This document shows positions 46,977 through 57,270 of a stretch of 64,000 bases of DNA, piece after piece (positions within the stretch are counted from its first letter, which is position 1; the number at the start of each line of letters is the position of its first letter). Location of the stretch: the NCBI RefSeq assembly GCF_029688735.1, contig NZ_JARULD010000002.1, forward strand, positions 186,001 to 250,000, in the 5' to 3' direction. The notes beneath the pieces were generated by a model. The model was not told where the DNA came from and ran no database searches. It was given only the letters and a program-made list of their open reading frames with translations. The stretch comes from Qipengyuania flavescens. GTDB lineage: Bacteria > Pseudomonadota > Alphaproteobacteria > Sphingomonadales > Sphingomonadaceae. The position numbers were made by a program, and so were the translations under genes.

Positions 46977-47255
46977 ATGAGTGCTGAGGTAGAGACCTGT
47001 TGGCTTTGCGATCGTCCGCTCGGTCGCCGCGTGCAGCAGCATCACACGGTACCCAAATCGAAGAAGGGCCGGACTACCGTATCGGTCCACCCGATCTGCC
47101 ATCGTGCCATCCACGCAAATTTCACCAATGCCGAACTGGCCCGCATCGGCGAGGATCGCGCCGCATTGCTGGAGCGCGATGCGCTTAGGAAATTCGCGGA
47201 GTGGGTCGCCGACAAACCGCCGGATTTCCACGCGCCGACCCGCTCGCGGCGCTGA
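46977..47255 (+). CDS. Small HNH-type nuclease-like protein
   Basis: A 92-residue protein with an HNH-like metal site: CWLC at residues 8-11, QHHTVPKS around His22-His23, then HPICHRAIHANFT with Cys41, His42 and His46. It lies 16 bases after glmU and is probably co-transcribed. The HNH motif suggests a small nuclease or a zinc-binding relative, but no restriction, phage or recombination genes are near, so the role is unclear. A strong bidirectional hairpin follows the stop. Confidence 0.82.
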   Translation: MSAEVETCWLCDRPLGRRVQQHHTVPKSKKGRTTVSVHPICHRAIHANFTNAELARIGEDRAALLERDALRKFAEWVADKPPDFHAPTRSRR

Positions 47256-47262
47256 AATGGAA

Positions 47263-47300
47263 AAGGGCGACCCATCTCTGGGCCGCCCTTCTCGTTTGTT
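47263..47300. terminator. Bidirectional hairpin terminator
   Basis: Arms 47263-47274 and 47279-47290 pair over 12 positions with one mismatch around the loop TCTC. A-run upstream and T-rich sequence downstream (CTCGTTTGTTT) allow it to end both glmU-HNH and the convergent S9 peptidase transcripts. Confidence 0.85.
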
Positions 47301-47312
47301 TCATATCCGAAT

Positions 47313-49451
47313 TCAGCCGCCGCTCTGTTCGTCGTCCGCCAGCTGCTGGAGCAGATAGACATACTGCAGCGCCTGCAATTGCGCGCGCTGTTCATTGTCC
47401 ACGCCGCCCGAGTGGCCGCCGGTCATTTCCTCGTAGTAGTAATAGGGCTGGCCGAGCGCCTTAAGCTTCGCCGCACCCTTGCGGGCATGGGCAGGATGCG
47501 TGCGGTCGTCGGCGGTCGAAGCCCAGAGGAAGGGGGTGGGATAGTCCACGCCTTCGACGATCTTCTGGTAAGGTGAGTAGCCTTCGATCCATTCGCGCTG
47601 TTCGGGTATGCGCGGATCGCCATATTCGCCGATCCACGACGCGCCGCGGCCGATCAGGTGATAGCGCAGCATGTCGAACAGCGGGATCTGGACGATCGCC
47701 GCGTCGAATAGATCGGGGCGCTGGGTGAAGGCCGTGCCGACCAGCAGGCCGCCTTGCGAGCCGCCCTGGATCCCGAGATGATCGGGGCTGGTGATCCCGC
47801 GCGCGACCGCATCCTCGGCGATGGCGATGAAATCGTCCCAGGTGCGCTGCTTGTTCTCGCGAATGGCGCTCTGGTGCCAACCGGGGCCGAATTCGCCGCC
47901 GCCGCGCATGTTGCCGAGGATATAGACCCCGCCGCGTTCCAGCCACATCTTGCCCGTAGTGCCGAGATAGGCGGGCAGGCGCGGGACCTGGAAGCCGCCA
48001 TAACCCGTCAGCAGCGTCGGGTTCGTCCCGTCGAGTGTCGCGCCGGCCGGTTTGACGACGAAGTACGGGATTTTCGTGCCGTCCTTGCTCGTCGCCTCGA
48101 ACTGCTCGACCTCCATACCCTCGCTGTCGAAATAGGCGGGCGAGGTCTTGAGGACTTCCATCGTGCCCGCTTCGCCATCGAGGTAGTGGAGGCTCGACGG
48201 GTTGAGGAAGTCGGTAACCGTGAACATCACCTCGTCACGCTCGTCGGAGGAGGCATTGATCCCGATCGTCGCATTCTCGGGCAGGTCGACTACGTTCCGG
48301 ACCCATTCGCCATCGGCATAGTCCAGCTTCATCACCTTGCCGCGCACATTGTCGAGCAAGGTGACGTAGAGGCTATCCGAGGTAATCGTGGCGCCCTGCT
48401 TGGTCTGGCGGTCTTCGGGTGCCCAGACGAGCGTCTTCGTCGCGCCGTTCGGGTCTGCCTTGAACGCTTCAAGATCCATCGCGATCAGCGAATCGGCGGG
48501 GAAGGTCTGTCCCTGCGTTTCCCAATCCACATCGGTCGAGAACAGCAGCTGGTCGTCGACGATGCCATAGGGCGAGGCCTTCAGCGGGATGTCGAGACGC
48601 ACCCACTTGCCATCTTTCTGGAAATAATGCTCGGTCTCGTGGAAGCTTACCGCGCGGAAGGCGGTGTAGCCGTGGACCACGGCATCCCCGTCGCGCAGCA
48701 GGCTCGCGCCGGACCACACGTCGCTCTGCTCGCCCCGGAAGATTTCCGGCGCGTCCTCGATCGAGGTACCGCGCTTCCATACGCGCGTGCTGAGCGGATA
48801 TTCGCTGTCGGTCAGCGAACCTTCGCCGAAATCGCGGCTGACGAGCAAGGTGTCCTCGTCGAGCCACTGAATGCCACCCTGACTCTCGTTCTCGAGCACG
48901 AAACCGCCTTCGACGAAGCTCTTGGTTGCCATGTCGAATTCGCGCAGGATGGTGGCATCCTTGCCGCCATCGCTCAGCGCGATCATGCACATGTTCTGGG
49001 CCGGCGGCAGGCAGGTCGAGCCCTTATAGACCCATTCCTTGCCCTCTGCCTCGGCCAGCGCGTCGACATCGAGTACGGTTTCCCATTCGGGACTGTCGGT
49101 GCGATAGCTTTCCAGCGTGGTGCGACGGACGAGGCCGCGCGGGTTTTCCTTGTCCTGCCAGAAATTGTAGAGGCCGTCGGGACGGATCGAGACATAAGGG
49201 ATCTTGTCCTCGCTGTCGTAGATCGCCAGCGCTTCGGCCTTGAGCGTCTCGAAGCGCGGATCGCTCGTGAGCGCAGCCATGGTCCGCTCGTTCTCGGCGC
49301 GCACCCAGTCGAGCGCTTCGTCGCTGCGGGCCTCTTCCAGCCAGATGTGCGGATCGTCTTCGGGGCCGGGCACGCCGTCCTGTGCAGCGGCGGGGGTGGT
49401 GGTTGCAAGCGTCATGGCTGCGGCCATGGCCAGCGTGGATACGAGTTTCAA
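47313..49451 (-). CDS. S9A prolyl oligopeptidase, exported
   Basis: A 712-residue prolyl oligopeptidase. A signal peptide (LAMAAAMTLATTTPAAAQ) exports it. DDPHIWLEEARSDEALDWVR opens the family domain, a seven-bladed propeller spans about residues 70-420, and the hydrolase domain follows. Catalytic Ser lies in GIQGGSQGGLLVG, Asp in STADDRTHPAHA and His in MTGGHSGG. The start is TTG at 49451, eight bases after GGGAG; no ATG gives the signal peptide at a better position. It probably cleaves proline-containing peptides in the periplasm. The gene stands alone between glmU and the glycosylation module. Confidence 0.94.
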   Translation of the reverse strand: MKLVSTLAMAAAMTLATTTPAAAQDGVPGPEDDPHIWLEEARSDEALDWVRAENERTMAALTSDPRFETLKAEALAIYDSEDKIPYVSIRPDGLYNFWQDKENPRGLVRRTTLESYRTDSPEWETVLDVDALAEAEGKEWVYKGSTCLPPAQNMCMIALSDGGKDATILREFDMATKSFVEGGFVLENESQGGIQWLDEDTLLVSRDFGEGSLTDSEYPLSTRVWKRGTSIEDAPEIFRGEQSDVWSGASLLRDGDAVVHGYTAFRAVSFHETEHYFQKDGKWVRLDIPLKASPYGIVDDQLLFSTDVDWETQGQTFPADSLIAMDLEAFKADPNGATKTLVWAPEDRQTKQGATITSDSLYVTLLDNVRGKVMKLDYADGEWVRNVVDLPENATIGINASSDERDEVMFTVTDFLNPSSLHYLDGEAGTMEVLKTSPAYFDSEGMEVEQFEATSKDGTKIPYFVVKPAGATLDGTNPTLLTGYGGFQVPRLPAYLGTTGKMWLERGGVYILGNMRGGGEFGPGWHQSAIRENKQRTWDDFIAIAEDAVARGITSPDHLGIQGGSQGGLLVGTAFTQRPDLFDAAIVQIPLFDMLRYHLIGRGASWIGEYGDPRIPEQREWIEGYSPYQKIVEGVDYPTPFLWASTADDRTHPAHARKGAAKLKALGQPYYYYEEMTGGHSGGVDNEQRAQLQALQYVYLLQQLADDEQSGG

Positions 49452-49550
49452 GTGCAGTCTCCCATGCGTTCTACGCTCTATGAGCCATAGCCTGCGGACG
49501 GCGCAAGAGGAGGAGCTATCGACGGAGGGAGGACTCCGGCGGACCAAGGT

Positions 49551-51035
49551 TCACCGGCGGCGTTCCCACGCGCGGATCGTGCGGTCTCCGATCTCGATTT
49601 CGGCGAGTTCGCGATAACCGCGATCGATGTATCCGAGCACCAGCGCCTTCGCCTCTTCGTTCTGCGGAGTAAGCGGCGTGTCGGCGGTGACGATGACCGG
49701 TGGGCGGGTTGCCAAGATGCGGGCGACCTCACCCTCCTGCGACACCCCCAGCGCATCCCGCTCGAGCGCATTGTTGAGATGGTCGGGATAAACGAAGCGC
49801 GAGGGCAGGCAGGAATGGGCGAGGCGATAGAGCGAGCTCGGTCCGTCGAACACGAAGATGCAGGCATCGCTGTCTGCACTGCTTTGCGCGATGGTGGCGG
49901 CGAAATGGTCGTAAACGGCAGCGCGCTCCCGCAACTCGCCGGGAAGTGATAGAGGTGCGACGAGCGCGAATGCGCCCGCCATTACGAGGACCAGCGGACC
50001 CCAGCGGGCTGGGCCGGACCGGTCGAGCAGGGGCAGGGCGAGCAACACGCTCGCCGGGACGAGGGCGGCGAAATAGTAGCGATAGACCGTGCCCGGCAAA
50101 AATGCAGTCGCGAGGCAGGCGACGAACCAGAGCGCGATGAAGGCATAGTGCGGCTTGTCGCGTGGCAGCGTCACGCGGACGGCAGCGTAGAGCCCGCCGC
50201 CAGCGAGCACGGCCAGCGGGACAAGGCCGGCGAGCAGATCTTTGTGAAGCCGCCCGGCACCCGAGGGCGCGCGATCGAAGAAGGACAGGAAATTGGCGAA
50301 GAGAAAGGCGTCCAAGCGTCCCGCCATCGCATAATACAGCGCGACCATGGCGGTCGGCATGAGGCCCCCGGCAAGGAAACAGGCAGCAAGAGCGGTCAGC
50401 CGCGCAAGGCTCGCTCCTCGCCGGTACTGCCCCCACAGAGCCCACAGGCCGAACATCGCGCATTGTGGTGCAACAGTGTATTTGAGCTGCAAGGCCAGCC
50501 CGCCTATCAGCATGGCTATGAGCGCGCGGCGGATGGCATTCGGGTGTGCAGGATCATGTACTAAAACGGCCATCGCCAGCATCAGCGGAACGTGGAAGAC
50601 CTCCGATTGCCCCGATGCGCTACCGTAGACCGACATCAACAAAACATAGAGCATTCCTGCTCCGGCAGCAGTCACGCGATCGACCAGCGGCCTCGCCAGC
50701 ACCGCCGTCAGCCAGCCGCCCGCGACGGTGAACAGCAGAGCGAGGGCTTGGTAGGCTTCGGGCCCGGGACCGCCGACGGCGTGTGCGGCTGCAAACAAGG
50801 CGAAGAGGCCGACGGGCTTGCGATCCCAGACGTCGACGAAAGGCAGTGCGCCTTGGTTCATCGCTTGCCCGATCAGCGAATAGAGCTGCTCGTCGTAGCC
50901 GGCGAGCGGGAAACCGAACCACGGCAGGCGCGCGATGAGCGCCGTCGCGACAATCGCGAGCAGGACCAGCGCGTCGCCGCGCCATGTTGGCTGCGCGCGC
51001 GGTGCGGTCTCGATATCGCTTGCAATACTCGCCAC
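49551..51035 (-). CDS. Membrane glycosyltransferase, GT-C fold (ArnT/PMT-like)
   Basis: A 494-residue polytopic protein with about 11 hydrophobic segments and the GT-C opening: a first helix (ALVLLAIVATALIARLPWF) followed by GFPLAGYDEQLYSLIGQAMN, where the acidic pair after helix 1 is the expected metal/catalytic motif, then FVDVWDRKPVGLF. Such proteins move a sugar from a polyprenyl phosphate donor to a periplasmic acceptor. The C-terminal ~130 residues form a soluble domain. It is followed on the same strand by another GT-C-like gene and lies near gtrA/gtrB-type genes, supporting envelope glycosylation. Acceptor unknown. Confidence 0.82.
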   Translation of the reverse strand: MASIASDIETAPRAQPTWRGDALVLLAIVATALIARLPWFGFPLAGYDEQLYSLIGQAMNQGALPFVDVWDRKPVGLFALFAAAHAVGGPGPEAYQALALLFTVAGGWLTAVLARPLVDRVTAAGAGMLYVLLMSVYGSASGQSEVFHVPLMLAMAVLVHDPAHPNAIRRALIAMLIGGLALQLKYTVAPQCAMFGLWALWGQYRRGASLARLTALAACFLAGGLMPTAMVALYYAMAGRLDAFLFANFLSFFDRAPSGAGRLHKDLLAGLVPLAVLAGGGLYAAVRVTLPRDKPHYAFIALWFVACLATAFLPGTVYRYYFAALVPASVLLALPLLDRSGPARWGPLVLVMAGAFALVAPLSLPGELRERAAVYDHFAATIAQSSADSDACIFVFDGPSSLYRLAHSCLPSRFVYPDHLNNALERDALGVSQEGEVARILATRPPVIVTADTPLTPQNEEAKALVLGYIDRGYRELAEIEIGDRTIRAWERRR

Positions 51036-51138
51036 GCCCGGCTGCCCCTTTCGCGCTCTACCCTGCCATCGCGATGGTTAATTTTTCGGACGCGAGCATG
51101 CCTTGGCGAATGGTCCGGGAGATCCGGTTGGAACTGGT

Positions 51139-52656
51139 CTACGTGCCGAGTTCGAACACCGCTCCGGTTGGGCCACGCCAGATCTCGCGAGCAGGGAATG
51201 GAAGCGCTGCATCTGCAGAGTCGGTTCCGTGTATCCAGATGTGCGTGAATGCACCGGCGGGCAAGCGGTCGAGCGCCTGTGCCAGGGTGGGAAGGCCGGA
51301 GTCGGCGCATTCATCGATGACCACTGATTGGGATGGATCGCGCACGAAGGGTTCGCCTTCTGCATAATGCACGGTCAGCGCATTTGCGCCTGCCACTTCC
51401 CACTGGTCGTTGGTGAAGGCGCTGCGCCGCGCAATCGCGAAACCGCCGAGATGCCTCAGCGGATTGAGGCGCCACTGGAAGCCGCATTCCTCGACGGCGA
51501 AATTGACGACCCGCGCGCCGCGCGGGATGGCATCGAGGGCGGGCAGATTGGCTTGGACCAGACGGTCCTTGTCGACGAAATCGACACTGGTGGCGGCAAT
51601 CCGCACACTGAGAAAAGCTAATGCACCGACGAACATGATCCGCTTAACACCTAGGCTTAGCTTCGGTGCACTCAGCGCGAGCAGCGCGACGATCAGCGTG
51701 TATGGCACCAAGCGCATGTCGGCGTAGAAGGAGCCGAATACCCGAGCGGGAAGGGCGACAAAGGCCGTCAGGCAGAGCAGCGCTGCAATCGCCATGGCGC
51801 CATGAACTCGGACTGGGCGAAGCATGCAACCTGCCACGACAACGGCGGCGAGAAACCCTGCCGAGAGCCAGTCCAGCATCGGTGGCCCTGCGCGGAAGAC
51901 CGAAACAAGCCAGACGATCTTGAGCAGGATGGACCATTCATTGGTGTCAGCGCCAGCAGAGGCCGTTCGCCAGACCAGCATCGGCACGATAGCCAGCAGC
52001 AAGACGCCGCAATCGGCCAGCACTCGCAGGACGAGATCCGCACCGCGCCGCCCCTCGATCCACCGCGCATGAAGCGAAGCACTGCCACACAGAAGGCCGA
52101 GGAAAGCCCAGCCGAACGCGTGGCAGAGCCAGACGATCAGTCCCGCGACGGCAAGGAACAGTGGCGCTCGCCATGCGACCTGCGACTGTCGCAGGTGCAG
52201 CCACGCGGCGAAAGCCAGCATCGCCAGCGCCATCGAGAGCGAGAAGTTGAGAAATCCGTACTGGAAGGGAAAGGCGTAGATCAGGGGCAAAGCGCAGATC
52301 GCGAAGGGCGTGATGCGTCCATGTAACGCCGTGCTGATTGCCAGAACGCCCGAGGCCGCCAGCAATTGGGTCGCCAGAACGATCAGTCGCACCGCAGGTT
52401 CAAGCCCCAGAACTGGCGCGAGCAACTCGACCAACAGGTCCGCGCCGAGATTGCCGACCAATTGCCATCGGTAGCTGAAATAGGGCTGCAGTTCCGGTCG
52501 CTCGGCCAGCTCGGTCTGGATGGCGTAGCGCCCGAGATGGCCGAACAGATCGACCAGCGGCGGGAATTCGACCAGCAGCAGGGGAAGGGCGGAGGCGAAC
52601 AGTAATACCGGCCACAGCAGCCGCTCGCGCAGACTGCCGCTATTGCTCGTGGCCAC
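51139..52656 (-). CDS. Polytopic membrane protein, possible novel GT-C glycosyltransferase
   Basis: A 505-residue protein with about ten hydrophobic spans. The first span is followed by EFPPLVDLFGHLGRYAIQTE, an acidic loop in the place GT-C enzymes carry their catalytic residue. Later spans include ITPFAICALPLIYAFPFQYG and FLAVAGLIVWLCHAFGWAFL. A soluble C-terminal domain of about 130 residues starts near 370 (VDKDRLVQANLPALDAIPRG). It is not a family I can name with confidence. Its place between a GT-C gene and the methyltransferase/GtrA/GT2 genes suggests periplasmic sugar transfer. ATG at 52656. Confidence 0.72.
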   Translation of the reverse strand: MATSNSGSLRERLLWPVLLFASALPLLLVEFPPLVDLFGHLGRYAIQTELAERPELQPYFSYRWQLVGNLGADLLVELLAPVLGLEPAVRLIVLATQLLAASGVLAISTALHGRITPFAICALPLIYAFPFQYGFLNFSLSMALAMLAFAAWLHLRQSQVAWRAPLFLAVAGLIVWLCHAFGWAFLGLLCGSASLHARWIEGRRGADLVLRVLADCGVLLLAIVPMLVWRTASAGADTNEWSILLKIVWLVSVFRAGPPMLDWLSAGFLAAVVVAGCMLRPVRVHGAMAIAALLCLTAFVALPARVFGSFYADMRLVPYTLIVALLALSAPKLSLGVKRIMFVGALAFLSVRIAATSVDFVDKDRLVQANLPALDAIPRGARVVNFAVEECGFQWRLNPLRHLGGFAIARRSAFTNDQWEVAGANALTVHYAEGEPFVRDPSQSVVIDECADSGLPTLAQALDRLPAGAFTHIWIHGTDSADAALPFPAREIWRGPTGAVFELGT

Positions 52657-52867
52657 TGGCGCAGATTTAGACAGGCGAACGGTCCCCTTCCTCGTCCGGC
52701 TCTATCGGGCAAGCGGCCGTGGTCAAGGCGACACTGGGCGTCGTCACCATCGCAGCGCATTGCGATGTGGATGGTCGCTCACGTCGATCCTTGCGGAGGT
52801 TCACGCGCGCTGCGCGCTGGGATAGGGACAGACGAGGCCGCAAGCGCAGACGGGGACAGCCCAGACC

Positions 52868-53572
52868 ATGCATGAATATAACGACGATTTTTACGCCTAT
52901 ATCGGTTCGGGCGCGCGCAGGTCGGCCGAGATCGTGGTTCCGCTGGTCAAGGGCGAGGTCGCCATCGCGACCATGCTCGATGTCGGCGGCGGGAAGGGCG
53001 TCTGGGGCAAGGTCTGGGAAGAGAACGGCGTAGCCGCGACGGTACTGGACGGCGACTATGTGACTGAGCCGCTAGTCGCGGATTTCCGGCCGCAGGACCT
53101 GTCGCAACCCTTCGATCTCGAGCAGCGCTTCGACCTCGTCCAGACGCTCGAAGTGGCGGAACATTTGCCCAAAACCAGCGCGCGCGATTTCGTCGGCAGC
53201 ATCGCCAGGCATGGCGATATTGTCCTGTTCTCCGCCGCGGTCCCGGGGCAGGGGGGCGAGCATCACGTTAACGAGCAGCCGCTCGAATACTGGCGCAAGC
53301 TGTTCGCAGAGGCAGGCTACGCCTGCTTCGATGCTTTGAGGCCGCATTTGCGCGACAACAAGGACGTTATGCCGTGGTATCGCTACAATATCCTGCTGCT
53401 CGCGAATGACGCCGGTCAGGCGCGTCTTTCGGACAGGGTGCTTGCCGCGCGGACCGACCATGTGAAGGACGATGGCGATTTCGCCTGGACGCTGCGCAAG
53501 GCGCTGGTCCGTGCGCTGCCACGCCGCATCGTCGATGCGATCGCCGCCTCCCGCGCCAAAAGGAAACGCTAG
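52868..53572 (+). CDS. Class I SAM-dependent methyltransferase
   Basis: A 234-residue methyltransferase. The SAM motif I is MLDVGGGKGVWGKVWEENGV (about residues 37-56), the acidic motif II is TVLDGDYV, and FDLVQTLEVAEHLPKTSARD is motif IV. The LEYWRKLFAEAGYACFDALR pattern is typical of enzymes acting on sugars or small glycolipids in glycan loci. The 210-base gap before it, shared with the divergent 51139 gene, must hold both promoters, but I see none clearly. Stop TAG shares CTAG with the convergent GtrA gene stop. Substrate unknown. Confidence 0.85.
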   Translation: MHEYNDDFYAYIGSGARRSAEIVVPLVKGEVAIATMLDVGGGKGVWGKVWEENGVAATVLDGDYVTEPLVADFRPQDLSQPFDLEQRFDLVQTLEVAEHLPKTSARDFVGSIARHGDIVLFSAAVPGQGGEHHVNEQPLEYWRKLFAEAGYACFDALRPHLRDNKDVMPWYRYNILLLANDAGQARLSDRVLAARTDHVKDDGDFAWTLRKALVRALPRRIVDAIAASRAKRKR

Positions 53573-53958
53573 CGGCTCACTTGCCGCGCGCGCAGGAAAA
53601 CCCAGCTTTTCGCCAGGATGAAGAAGCTGACCGAATAGGCAGTCATCGCCGCCAGTTGCGCCAGGGGATGGCCGACAAAGCCTGCTTCCCGCGCCGCGCG
53701 CAGCACGGCGAGATTGACGCAAAACGACAGCGCAGCAGTGATTGTGAAACGCACCGCCTCCGCCCGGTCGGCGCCCCACGGCTGGCCGAAGGTAAAGCGG
53801 CGGTGGAGCAGGTAAGCGGCGCTCAGGCCTAGCCCGTAGCCCAGCGCATTCGCGAGATAGTCGCCCGCGCCCAGCAGCATGGCGGCGAGGATGATGGCAT
53901 AGCCGATAGCCGTATTGGCCAGACCAACCAGCGAAAAGCGAACGACCTGCTCCTTCAC
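53569..53958 (-). CDS. GtrA family protein (sugar-lipid flippase candidate)
   Basis: A 129-residue membrane protein with four TM spans: VRFSLVGLANTAIGYAIILAA, YLANALGYGLGLSAAYLLHR, TITAALSFCVNLAVLRA and QLAAMTAYSVSFFILAKSWV. The YLLHRRFTF motif after span 2 is typical of GtrA. The family is implicated in moving undecaprenyl-phosphate sugars to the periplasmic side. The ATG overlaps the stop of the GT2 gene (ATGA, 53955-53958), a classic GtrB-GtrA pair. Confidence 0.92.
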   Translation of the reverse strand: MKEQVVRFSLVGLANTAIGYAIILAAMLLGAGDYLANALGYGLGLSAAYLLHRRFTFGQPWGADRAEAVRFTITAALSFCVNLAVLRAAREAGFVGHPLAQLAAMTAYSVSFFILAKSWVFLRARQVSR

Positions 53959-54986
53959 GGCGCGGCGCGGCGATAGGTCTGCTGCAGCGTGCGCTCCATC
54001 TCGTGCACAGGATTTGCGCCCTCCGCATTCGCCACCTGCGAGCGAATCTCGTCGACGATGAACAGCGGACGGTTCTTCGTCTCCATATACATACGGCCGA
54101 GATATTCGCCGAATACGCCGAGCACCATCAGCTGGACGGAACCGATGATCAGGATCAGCGCGGCAAGGCTCGCCCAGCCTTGCACGGCTTCGCCGCTGAG
54201 CCAGCCCCAGCCGACCCAGCCGAGCGCGAGTATGCCCAGCAGCCCGAAGGCCATGCCGAGATGCGAGGCGAAGCGCAGAGGTACTGTCGAGAAGCTGGTG
54301 ACGGCATCCACGGCCAGACCGATCATCTTGCGCAGCGGGTAATTCGTCTGGCCGGCAAAACGCGCGTCGCGCTCGTAGGGGACGGCGACCTGCCTGAAGC
54401 CGATCCAGCTGACCATGCCGCGGACGAAGCGATAGTGTTCGGGCATGGCCTTGAGTTGCTCGACCACGCGGCGCGTCATCAGCCGGAAATCGCCAGTATC
54501 GCGCGGGATCGCGACATCGGTCATGGTCTGCAGGAAGCGATAGAACAGCGCCGCGGTCCCGCGCTTGAATACCGTCTCTCCTGCGCGGGCGGTGCGTTGG
54601 CCGTAGACAACGTCGGCGCCGTCGGCGATCTTCGCGGCCATCTCGCCCAGCAATTCGGGCGGGTCCTGCAAATCGGCATCGAGCACGAAGACGAGCTCGC
54701 CGCGTACCTGCTCCAGCCCGGCTGCGAGCGCCAGCTGGTGACCGTGATTGCGCGAGAGATTGATGCCGACGACATGGGGCTTGGCGTCAGCGTGGCGGCA
54801 AATATGCGACCAGCTGCTGTCGCTGGAGCCGTCATTGACGAGGAGGATCTCGTAGTCGTCCGGATACTGCGCTGCGCAGACGGCCTCGACGCGGCGGAGC
54901 AGCTCGTCGATCCCGGCTTCCTCGTTATAGACCGGTACGACCACGGACAATGCGCGGTCGCAGATCGGTGCCGGTGTCTCGCTCAT
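53955..54986 (-). CDS. GT2 polyprenyl-phosphate glycosyltransferase (GtrB/DPM-like)
   Basis: A 343-residue GT2 enzyme. The catalytic domain opens with SVVVPVYNEEAGIDELLRRV, carries VNDGSSDSSW, the DXD-type VLDADLQDPPELLGEM and RDTGDFRLMTRR, then two C-terminal TM spans (HLGMAFGLLGILALGWVGWG and AALILIIGSVQLMVLGVFGE). This matches enzymes that load glucose or mannose onto undecaprenyl or dolichyl phosphate at the cytoplasmic face. It would supply the donor for the adjacent GT-C enzymes after flipping by the GtrA protein. ATG at 54986. Confidence 0.93.
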   Translation of the reverse strand: MSETPAPICDRALSVVVPVYNEEAGIDELLRRVEAVCAAQYPDDYEILLVNDGSSDSSWSHICRHADAKPHVVGINLSRNHGHQLALAAGLEQVRGELVFVLDADLQDPPELLGEMAAKIADGADVVYGQRTARAGETVFKRGTAALFYRFLQTMTDVAIPRDTGDFRLMTRRVVEQLKAMPEHYRFVRGMVSWIGFRQVAVPYERDARFAGQTNYPLRKMIGLAVDAVTSFSTVPLRFASHLGMAFGLLGILALGWVGWGWLSGEAVQGWASLAALILIIGSVQLMVLGVFGEYLGRMYMETKNRPLFIVDEIRSQVANAEGANPVHEMERTLQQTYRRAAP

Positions 54987-55074
54987 CGCCTGCCCCCGTG
55001 GAACTCTGTGATCGGGGCTAAAGATTATTGGTAAACGGAGGGTAAACTGCGCGTCTTGCGGAGATCGCTGTACC

Positions 55075-55106
55075 AAACGAAAAGGGCGGCCCCGCAGGAC
55101 CGCCCT
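55075..55106 (-). terminator. Rho-independent terminator of the atp operon
   Basis: On the minus strand a 7-bp stem (arms at 55100-55106 and 55083-55089) with a C/G-rich loop is followed by TTTTCG. It lies 27 bases after the atpC stop. Confidence 0.85.
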
Positions 55107-55132
55107 CTTACGTTATCTATACGTGTAGAGCC

Positions 55133-55390
55133 TCAACCTTCGACGTGTTCGGCAAGCACCGTGAGGCCCTTGTCGCCCACTTCGGCAAAGCCGCCACGGA
55201 CCTCGATGGTCTCGGGCGCACCGCCTTCGGTCTTGTAGACCTGCACCGCGCCGTCGCGGATCGTGGACATGAAGGGCGCGTGGCCTTCAAGCACGCCGAA
55301 TTCGCCTTCCGCACCGGGGACGACCACCATGTGGACATCCTCCGAGCGGACCAGCTTGGCCGGCGTGACGAGTTCGAAGTGGAGAGCCAT
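55133..55390 (-). CDS. atpC: F1 ATP synthase epsilon subunit (short form)
   Basis: An 85-residue epsilon subunit consisting of the N-terminal beta-sandwich only ([59 protein letters not shown]). The C-terminal helical hairpin, which in other bacteria inhibits ATP hydrolysis, is absent. Short epsilon subunits are usual in several alphaproteobacteria. It starts two bases after the atpD stop and ends the operon before a terminator. Confidence 0.95.
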   Translation of the reverse strand: MALHFELVTPAKLVRSEDVHMVVVPGAEGEFGVLEGHAPFMSTIRDGAVQVYKTEGGAPETIEVRGGFAEVGDKGLTVLAEHVEG

Positions 55391-55392
55391 GC

Positions 55393-56853
<1,461 letters not shown>

Positions 56854-56883
56854 CTATGTCCTGACTAGTGGGTTTCTCGCGCC

Positions 56884-57216
56884 TTAGCCGACGCAAACAT
56901 TTTCCGGATCGGCAAAAACCCAGTCGCCGTCGCCGGCGGTAAGGGTTGCCTCGTTACGCAGATATTCGTCTTCGCCGAGGCCGAATTCGCAGATGACATC
57001 GGGCGACCCCATGCCGGCGCGGCGGCACACGGCTGTGTTGACAGCCTCTTCCTCGGGGCACTGCTCGGCGTATTTGGCAGTGAAGTAGGCCTGGTCGGGC
57101 GGAGTGAGCGTCTCGATCGGTTCAGGCGTTGCTGTTTCGACCGGAGCGGGCGCGGGCTCTTCGCTGCATGCAGCAAGCAATGCGACGGCGACGAGGGTGA
57201 AAACGGGTTTGGTCAT
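56884..57216 (-). CDS. Small predicted lipoprotein inside the atp operon
   Basis: A 110-residue predicted lipoprotein with signal TLVAVALLAACSEE (lipidated Cys near residue 17) and a Pro/Glu/Thr-rich linker. The mature part has four Cys (QCPEEE, AVCRRAG, VICEFGL, NVCVG) that could form two disulfides in the periplasm. It reads in the same direction as atpG and atpD, 54 and 33 bases away, so it is almost surely in the atp transcript. The ATG at 57216 has GGAGCC upstream. I recognise no family; a role in ATP synthase function is not established. Confidence 0.85.
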   Translation of the reverse strand: MTKPVFTLVAVALLAACSEEPAPAPVETATPEPIETLTPPDQAYFTAKYAEQCPEEEAVNTAVCRRAGMGSPDVICEFGLGEDEYLRNEATLTAGDGDWVFADPENVCVG

Positions 57217-57270
57217 AAATCTGGCTCCGGTGGGCGTTCTTCGACGTCTCTCCGGCATCCTCTCCAATTC

